Assembly: GCA_020466095.1 (NCBI GenBank)
Contig: CM035808.1
Location: forward strand, 53,829,022 to 53,893,021
DNA length: 64,000 nt
Reading direction: 5' to 3'
Origin: Chlorops oryzae
Taxonomy: Eukaryota; Arthropoda; Insecta; Diptera; Chloropidae
A program made the position numbers and the translations under genes. This document shows positions 56,888 through 64,000 of this stretch, piece by piece. A model generated the notes under the pieces. The model was not told the DNA's origin, made no database searches, and saw only the letters and a program-made list of their open reading frames with translations. The stretch's first letter is position 1. Every line of letters starts with the position of its first letter.

Positions 56888-57952
56888 ATGGCTTTCAATT
56901 TACAATTCAATGATGCGGTGGAGCAGCTTAAGAGCTACTGCGATGTGATTATGCGCTCCAATCCCTTGAATCAAACCGAGTCGCTCATCGAAGTTAAAAT
57001 TGAGGAAACTGACTCTTGTTGGCAACGTGTTCAAGAGACTTACAGCCGCGCTCTCGCACATGACGAATGGACTGCTGAGGTTGCCGCCAGTGCTCTAGTT
57101 ACTTTTAATGAATGTCGCGATCTCCATGTTACAGCTCGAGCGCAGCTGAAGGATATGTTACGGATGCATTCCCACGCACATCAACCATTATCCAGCTCAC
57201 GGGCGCCTCCCCAATATGCTGAGATGCCGCCAGAAGATAATTTTATTCGAGTGCCCCCTTGTGACGTCGCGAGTTTTTCCGGAGGGTACAATGAGTGGCC
57301 AGCGTTTCGTGATATGTTCACAGCCTTATACATCAACAATCCAAGGCTGCCACCCGTACATAAGCTCTACTATCTACATTACAAAACGACAGGCGCCGCA
57401 GCTGCGATTGTTAAAGGATATCCATTATGCGGCTCGAATTTTATACATGCCTGGGAGGCTCTCAAGACGCGCTACGAGAACAAGCGCATTTTAATCGATC
57501 ATCAATTAAAACCCTTGTTCGATCTGCCGCCTATTGAAAACGAACCCAGCGAGGGAATTTTGAAAATACAAACGACGGTCAACGGCTGTATCACCCTGAT
57601 GAAAAGTCAAGGAGTTGCCGATTTTTTTGATGCCATGCTCGTCCATATTTGCTCCAGCCGCCTGCCAGCCTCTACGATCGCACATTGGGAGCAGTCGCTT
57701 TCATCGCATCGAGAGCTGCCGACTTGGAAACAGATGAACGAGTTTCTCAGCAATCGTTATGAAGTCGTCGAACGCCTTTCGAGCTTCACGGAAGTAAAAG
57801 CGCCGGTTCTATCAACAAACCAGCCAACTTCATCGACCTACGCGTTCCACACACAAGAGCAAATACCAGGATCGTGTTCCTTGTGCAATGGAAGTCACCC
57901 TCTACGCCAATGCTCTCAATTTTTGACGATTCCAGTCGCGGAACGTTTTTAA
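56888..57952 (+). CDS. BEL/Pao gag
   Basis: 354 codons from ATG after AAAAA at 56888. A helical N-terminal third is followed by the DUF1759-type capsid block (VASFSGGYNEWPAFRDMFTA), then KLYYLHYKTTGAAAAIVKGY and a WEALKTRYENKR stretch. A Cys motif, CSLCNGSHPLRQC, starts the zinc-knuckle region near the end. The stop TAA at 57950-57952 lies in a T/A run, and the knuckle continues in another frame (CFNCLATSHQRSNC), so it looks like a frameshift rather than a natural end. Confidence 0.85.
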   Translation: MAFNLQFNDAVEQLKSYCDVIMRSNPLNQTESLIEVKIEETDSCWQRVQETYSRALAHDEWTAEVAASALVTFNECRDLHVTARAQLKDMLRMHSHAHQPLSSSRAPPQYAEMPPEDNFIRVPPCDVASFSGGYNEWPAFRDMFTALYINNPRLPPVHKLYYLHYKTTGAAAAIVKGYPLCGSNFIHAWEALKTRYENKRILIDHQLKPLFDLPPIENEPSEGILKIQTTVNGCITLMKSQGVADFFDAMLVHICSSRLPASTIAHWEQSLSSHRELPTWKQMNEFLSNRYEVVERLSSFTEVKAPVLSTNQPTSSTYAFHTQEQIPGSCSLCNGSHPLRQCSQFLTIPVAERF

Positions 57953-59210
57953 AATATCACAGAACCAAAGCGTTGCTTCAATTGTCTCGCTACCAGTCAC
58001 CAACGATCCAATTGCACCAGTCAACACAACTGTGCGAAGTGCCAACGACATCACACTTTGTTGGATGTTTCGAGCGCGGCTGCAACACCGGACAACAAAG
58101 TCTCTACCCCCACTTTGACATCTCCCCCGCAGATGGGCCCGTTTCCGACGAGCCAACCGCCGCATTTTCGTGCGCAACCAGAGGCTTCGAGCTCCGTGAG
58201 CATCCCCTCCCCGTCACAGGCACACGCACACGTCTCCATCCGCCAGACTCAGGCGCCTTTGCCAACGGCTCGGGCGCTTTTAGATCAAGGTTCGCAGAAG
58301 AAATTTCTTACTGATCGACTGCAGCTGCATTTGAATTTTCCAACGACTCATAAAATCTGCAACGTCTCTGGCATGCACCCAAATCGCAAACAAGAAATGC
58401 ACCATCACGCTCGACTCGCCTCGTTCTTCGTTCAAGGAAGAAATCGACGCCGTGGTGTTGCCGAAATTGACCAATTGGCTTCCGGCCAAAAGGGTCTCCA
58501 ATTTGGATCCCCACGAAAACTCATCGTTGGAGCTCGCCGATCCCCGGTTTATGAATCCAGCCCGCATCGATATGGTCATCGGGTCCGATATCATGCTGAA
58601 ACTATTGCGGCCGCGCGTCAAGATGAATGTCGGAGGAAGCCTTATTGCCCAAAATTCAATATTCGGATGGTATTTGAGTGGGCCAATCGCCAGCGAATCC
58701 ATCGAAGCGTTTACGACGCAAGTCTCCTCCCGGAGACCACCAGGAGTCACTTCACGAGTCACTCAAATCATTTCCAGAACAAGAGGAAGTTTCAGCCTCG
58801 CCTCTCCCTCTTCCAGAGGACATCTATTGCGAAAAAATATATTCGCAAATCACATCTAGAAATTCGGATGGCAGGCCCGTTGTGCGTCCACCGTTTAAGA
58901 TCGTATTTTCTAAAGCCGCTCCTTGCTTGGACTCGTCGCGATTTGGAGCGCTGACGCAATACAGGAGCTTGAAGAAAAGGCTCGCACGGCAGCCACTTAT
59001 GCGCGACACCTTTAATTCAGTGATCAAGCCCGAGAGTACATCCACGAAGATACGAATCGTTTTCAACGCTATCCAAAAGACCTCTTCCTCCTTATCGCTG
59101 AACGATGTGGTTTATGTTGGAGCGGTGCTGCAAGCGTATCTGGTCTTTCGTATGATCAGCTGTGCATTCGTCATCCAGCAGTTCGATCCAGGAGGATTTT
59201 CCTCCTGAAT
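57953..59210 (+). pseudogene. BEL/Pao protease and partial RT, frameshifted
   Basis: Pieces in three frames. The zinc knuckle with CAKCQRHHTLLD lies near 58035. A protease start with ARALLDQGSQKKFLTDRL is near 58270. DMVIGSDIMLKLL and SIFGWYLSGPI lie near 58575-58685. An RT N-terminal block includes RFGALTQYRSLKKRLA and TKIRIVFNA near 58945-59065. The sequence ends before the catalytic YxDD motif. Confidence 0.8.
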
Positions 59211-59424
59211 TTTCGCTATCGAGGTGTCGACGCGAGTTTTCCACCTCACGCCGCTGCTCCTGATCGCAACACCTCCCCCTCCCCCTTTTCATTTATTGTT
59301 CACTATCTTCTCAACAATATCGCCTCCGCCTTCTCCTACCAACGTCGCCACGGCCCAAACCAATCGTCTAGCAGACGCGAACTGGATTGAGAAATTATAG
59401 TTGCGTAGCGCAAGGCGGGCAGTA

Positions 59425-59927
59425 TGTTGATTTTTCGCCGTAGCCACTTTGAAGCCGGGGCTTTAAAGAACGGCAAAATAACCAAACTTAGTGAGTACCC
59501 TTTTCGCGTTCGACTGCGCTAACTGGCAGCGCTGCCTGGGAGCACTGCGCGCTGCCCTCTTCACTGTCGAAAAAGTCTCTTCGCGTTAACAACTCGCTCA
59601 CGCGCCGGCAAAACGTTAAAATTAAAAGAAAAAAAAAATCTAAATTTTAAAAGTGAACTACAACAAAAAATATAAAAATCAAAGTGAACTACAACAAAAA
59701 ATATATAAAATCAAAAGGTGAAATAACAAAAAACCCAAAAACAAAAACAAAAACAAAAAAAAAAAAAAATAAGGAGAAGTGGCAACAAATTCAACATACC
59801 GTTGCAAGGTATAATAAAATCAACCGCGTCGCGCAAACCGACAGATCAATCAACGTACCCGGCACCCCCAGGGTCATCAACGGAGTATCAGGTACGTCTC
59901 CATCAATTGGTGCCCCTCACCTTGACA
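59425..59927 (+). repeat. 3' LTR of the BEL/Pao element
   Basis: 503 bp, direct copy of 55279-55783, with TATTA right after it. Confidence 0.92.
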
Positions 59928-60017
59928 TATTATTTTCAATTACTTTTTCCATAAATAATCAAGAAATTAATAAAAAGTTTTTGGAAAATAGTACTTAAGT
60001 TAATAAGAAAGATTATT

Positions 60018-61732
60018 TGAATTTTTCAATGACTTACAACAGTACTAAATACTACTACCCAATACTACTACCTTATATTACTGGAATTTTCAACAATATT
60101 CTCACTAAATCTATCTTTCCAAGCAGCTGGAAAAGAGCCAAAGTTATTCCAATCCCTAAACCCAATGGGGAACTACGTCCAATTTCTATTCTCTCATACC
60201 TTTCTAAAGCCCTTGAAAAAATTATATACGAGCAAATACATAATCATATTACTGAGAAATCTCTTCTAACTGATTGCCAATCTGGTTTTAGGAGCAAGCG
60301 AAGCTGCATTACTGCACTAGCTGACGTCACGGAAGACCTCAGAAGCGCACTCGATAACAATGAAATTAGTTTTCTAACGTTACTAGATCACAGTAAAGCA
60401 TTCGATACTGTTAATCACAATACATTATGCAAAAAGCTCTCATGTTTTTTTGGCTTTTCAACTTCTGCTACTGCTCTTATCAATTCATATTTAACACTAA
60501 GGATCCAGAAAGTTTGTGTTGGAAATACTCACTCGCTGCCTTTAATCGTTAATAGAGGGGTACCTCAGGGATCTATATTGGGTCCTCTGCTATTCACGCT
60601 GTACATAAACGAGATTCCTCTTCAAATAACTCACTGTAAATTACACATCTATGCAGATGATCTTCAGGTCTATGTAAGCTGTAAGTTTGACTCTCTATCT
60701 CTCGGAGCTGCTGAGCTAAATAGCGATCTCGACAAGATTCACTCTTGGGCCCTAAACAACAGTTTATGCATTAACCCTAAAAAGTCCAAATGCATAATCA
60801 TAAGCAAGAGAAACTTAGATTTGACTCAAATTCCATCTATTAAAATTAATGGGGAAGTAATTAAATTCGTTGAAACTGCTAAAAATCTTGGAGTGATCTT
60901 TAACCGCTCACTCACCTGGAGTGATCACATACGTTGCGCTATTGGGAAGACCTATAGTTTGCTCCGTATACTATGGCGATCGCAACTCTTTACTCCCTTC
61001 AAAGCTCGACTACTTTTAGCAAAGACGTGTTTGATGCCAGTCCTATTGTATGGCTCTGAACTTTATGCAAGCAGTGACTATTTAAGCAAACGAAGATTTA
61101 AACGTCATGTTTAACAACATTGCGCGGTATGTCTATAAACGTAGACGTTTTGAGCATATTTCCCAATTCAGTTCGTTAATTTACGGCATTTCATTTAATA
61201 ATCTGTTGCGCCTGCGTTCCTTGATGTTTTTAAAAGATTGTAGCTCACAAGGCTCCCAAATATTTGTACAGCAGGCTCAAATTCACTCGATCTAATAGAG
61301 GTAAGAAACTAGTCCCAATACGACATAACTCTTTGAATTCGGAACGCCAGTTCTTCATAAGTACAACTCGCCTCTGGAACACACTTCCACCTAACATTCA
61401 AATTTTAAACAACGCCACAACATTTAAAAGACTTGCTACAATTTTCCTACAGACTAATTTTCACAATTAACCCTCTAGTTATTATGCAATAAACCTATTC
61501 TAATTCTTTCCTTCCTCCCTTTTTCTCTTCTTCCTATTTCCCAATCTTATAGATTTAGTATTACACACTCTTTTTTTTTTTTTTTTTTTTTTTATTATTT
61601 TTTATTCCTCCTTTGTTAAGAACTCTCCAATTGCTTTATGATTGACTAGTAAAGTTATAAGAATATATATTCTTTTGTACTAGGATGCGCAAATAATAAT
61701 AAACTAAACTAAAAAAAAAAAAAAAAAAAAAC
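60018..61732 (+). pseudogene. 5'-truncated non-LTR retrotransposon, RT and 3' end
   Basis: The main frame (to 61114) contains RT motifs in order: PIPKPNGELRPISILSYLSK, GFRSKRSCITAL, FLTLLDHSKAFDTVNHNTL, RGVPQGSILGPLLFTLYI and HIYADDLQVYVS. A frameshift near 61110 moves the C-terminal part to two further frames, the last with RQFFISTTRLWNTLPPNIQ. That C-terminus and the RT style fit the CR1/L2-like branch. The D in the usual LLD-FSKAF motif is kept. The 3' end has AATAAA-like words and ends in about 20 A at 61712-61732. The endonuclease is missing. Confidence 0.82.
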
Positions 61733-63320
61733 GTTGACTTGGTGGTGATCCCTTTTGCATAAATTTCTAGAACTATTGCGTAAGTTCTGCCCTGACCTGC
61801 GCGTTCCATCGTTTTGTTGTTGTTGTTCTCTGCCAGCTTGCACTTCAAGCCGAAACAGGTGTTACAATTGTTGTTCTTCTCGAATTGCCTTGCATTCGGA
61901 AATTCGCTTTCGAAGTCAGTTAAGGTTGTTGTTGTTGTTTCGTCGTTGGCCAAAATTGATCGTCTTGCATATATTGTTGTTGCAGACGGTCTTGGATAAA
62001 CTGCTTGGTTTTATGGTGACCATATGGAATTATGAATGCTCGTCAGTTGAGTTTTGACTTTTTGACCTTTGAAAGGAGTCGCTAGTATGCTGACGACACC
62101 TTTTTGAATTTAATTTTTTTGAATCGAGCATAGATGGCGCTGCTTTTTTGTACTATTCCACTTACATTGTTGTACCCATCTGATGATACTGCTGATGCTG
62201 ATAGGTGCGGTTACTCTATTTGTTGGCAATTTAGACTGCTGTCCTGCTGATGTTGGTTGTTCGATCTCAATGATGCGTGTTTCGATAAAATTATTATTTC
62301 TTAACTCTACTTCAAAAGTTATTAAAATCAATCAACTGTTTTTATAATTTGTTAGTTTTCAAATCTTATCTTATAAAATCGTTTATTTTTTTGTTTCTTT
62401 TTCTCAATTCGTAAAAGTTTCTAATCGAATGGCAGAATTGTTTATTTCTGCTCTTAAAATTCTAACTTTGAAGTTCTCAAATTCTATCAGTACTTTAAAT
62501 TTCAATCTCAAGATTTCTTTTCTGCTTACACGTTTGCTTTGTTTTTCAAAATGTCTTACTTCATTATTAAATTAAATTTCATCAGTTTCAATTTCTTTTG
62601 GTTATTTATGACTATTTGTTGTTTTGATTGATCCCTCTTTAAGGAAGGTTGCAGTACGTTATAAATTTGCGACATATTTTAAATTCATTTGCTTTATATA
62701 TATAGAGACATTCTTTCGGAACGCGTTGGTTTGGTTTTAATTGTCATAATGCGTTGCTTCATTGAGCTTATGCCTTGACGAATTTGATTGCTCAGTTGTT
62801 TCAATTTTAGTTTGTGCTAATTAATGCTTTTAATTGCAAAGATTTTATGTAATTCAAAATGAATACCAGGGCTTCCTCTAAACATTACTGACTGTGTGCC
62901 TTTAAAATAATTTACAAGATTTCTGGTTTTTTTTTTAAGTTTCGCTGGGAAAATCTTATTTAAACATCGCCTTAAGCTATGTTAAAAACAAAATACTAGT
63001 CGTAATTAAGTTAAAAAACAGTTAGACCTCACCTTACGTGATAAAATCTTTGTTTTTTTATTGATATTTTACACTGCAGCCTCATGTTCAATAATTTGCT
63101 TTCAAGTTGACCAACCTTACTGGTTGTCGAAATTCTTTAAAATTTAAGCTATGACGTAGGCTGCACGCAACTTGAAAGGAAATTTTTTTTTGAAATGCCG
63201 TCGTCAAGGAAACAACTTTGAATGCTATGCAACTGTGATCAGCTGTTAAAAACTTGAACGTAAAATCGATACGGAGCTTGAAAGAAATATTTAAGTCAAG
63301 TTAACCCTGCAAGCATTTGG
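61733..63320. other. Unassigned stretch with TTG/CAA runs
   Basis: Runs of TTGTTG near 61815, 61870 and 61925. On the minus strand a 73-codon frame (62331-62110) contains a possible donor CAACAAT|GTAAGTGG near 62168, but no known motif. The rest (62340-63320) is AT-rich without coding signals. Confidence 0.4.
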
Positions 63321-63340
63321 AAGATGTTTGGAAGAACGTT

Positions 63341-63425
63341 CGTCCAGAAGATGTTTAGGCGATTCTTCTGGAAGAAGGTTTGTCCAGAAGATGTTTAGGC
63401 GATTCTTCTGGAAGAAGGTTAGACG
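63341..63425. repeat. Two tandem 40-bp units
   Basis: GTCCAGAAGATGTTTAGGCG followed by ATTCTTCTGGAAGAAGGTT is present twice. A related inverted copy (GAAGAATCGCCTAAACAT) lies at about 63488-63506, so the area 63310-63510 can fold back. Confidence 0.85.
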
Positions 63426-63907
63426 ATGTTTTTCATTTCATACCAACAATTCAATAGCAAACACGTGCATCGCCGAATCATCTTGTGGAAGAATCGCCTA
63501 AACATATTCTAGACGACCGTAATACGAACGTTTGCAGTGGAAATCTGATTACTTTGTTCTTTTATTTCTCAAATGGTTTATAATTTCGATCGTATATAGG
63601 AATTTTAAATTTTCAAAATCCTTAGGCACTCCAAGGGGCAGGTGGACCACGAATATGACGTGGTAAAATATATTCCGCCCAATCGTGGAGAATGCCCCTT
63701 TTTATATTGCTATATGGAATGTATTTTAATTTGCAGGGGATCACAAATTTAATTGGACGCAATTATGTATATAATTCGATACAATTACATACATCATTGC
63801 AGCCGATTATATATTTAATTGGACGGAATTATATATAATATGTAATTGAAATTATTTTTTTTTATCAATTGATACAATTACATATATAAAGGTAAGTGAT
63901 GAAATAG

Positions 63908-64000
63908 CGAATCTTCTCCGCGATGAAGAAGCGAATCCTCTCCCGCGATTAAAAAGCGAATCTTCTCCGCGATTAAAAAAGGGAATCTTCTCCGCGATGA
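63908..64000. repeat. Tandem repeat of about 27 bp at window end
   Basis: Four units of the form GCGAATCTTCTCCGCGAT plus TAAAAA/GAAGAA. The array runs off the end of the window, so its length is unknown. Confidence 0.9.

Larger units (their letters stand above)
55279..59927 (+). mobile_element. BEL/Pao retrotransposon with both LTRs, internally deleted
   Basis: Direct LTRs at 55279-55783 and 59425-59927 start TGTTG and end CTTGACA. The 5-bp duplication TATTA is at 55274-55278 and 59928-59932, as expected for BEL/Pao. A primer-binding-like TGGCGATCCTGCCAG begins at 55786. About five substitutions and a few indels separate the LTRs. RT is cut short, and the rest of RT, RNase H and integrase are absent, so the copy cannot move by itself. 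Confidence 0.93.

Noticed and set aside
56518..56948. Two plus-strand frames upstream of the BEL gag
   Set aside because: They lie in the leader between primer site and gag and have no motifs; the gag start at 56888 explains the region.

Overview
The window looks like a piece of a fly (dipteran, probably schizophoran) nuclear genome made almost entirely of transposable elements. The support is spliced coding fragments, canonical GT/AG sites, several insect transposon families (mellifera-like mariner, Tc1, hAT, CACTA-like, THAP/IS5-like DDE, BEL/Pao, Ty3/gypsy, non-LTR retrotransposons), (CAA)n and (CAG)n tracts, AT-rich spacers and three 100-base assembly gaps (15053-15152, 33086-33185, 48186-48285). 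The order below the family level is inference. Nearly every coding region is broken. The only stretch that reads like an ordinary host gene is one short exon at 38150-38416.

Layout. 1-2700: remains of a CACTA-like transposase followed by spliced DUF4806 exons, minus strand. 3600-4990: an inverted repeat pair and a CT microsatellite. About 4790-14165: a minus-strand non-LTR retrotransposon (RT-A) opened by a mariner (5019-6302) and by a solo LTR (6454-12729). The LTR holds a long-armed 8-bp-TSD element, X (7053-12603). X in turn holds a small MITE, an 820-bp element Y and a 3.2-kb hAT. Target site duplications at each step make the insertion order readable. 14166-15685: two more non-LTR fragments. 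15686-26904: a 2.9-kb Tc1-like element inside an RNase H-bearing retrotransposon, then a direct tandem duplication of 5.45 kb (16014-21459 and 21460-26904). 27100-32920: pieces of gag-like and LTR elements, a solo LTR and a TTAA-flanked element. 33600-42000: mostly unrecognised AT-rich DNA with pogo-like, TA-flanked and TCA-flanked MITEs and the host exon. 43123-45337: a 2.2-kb foldback element with 8-bp TSDs and arms of over 920 bp. 45900-48000: a TTAA-flanked element and a second palindromic element. 48286-52690: two head-to-tail copies of a three-exon THAP + DDE gene, one with a mariner in its second intron. 53034-61732: truncated Ty3/gypsy, internally deleted BEL/Pao with both LTRs, and a 5'-truncated non-LTR element. 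The last 2.2 kb holds short tandem repeats.

How it fits together: the window records successive insertions rather than a pathway. Autonomous elements (mariner, Tc1, hAT, THAP-DDE, retrotransposons) would have supplied the enzymes that move the short non-autonomous copies around them. Present copies show stops, frameshifts, truncations or lost domains. The most unusual items are the multi-level nest, the long palindromes that could be transcribed as hairpins, the tandem duplication that makes a new start codon for a Tc1 fragment, and the THAP-DDE pair with filled and empty mariner sites side by side.
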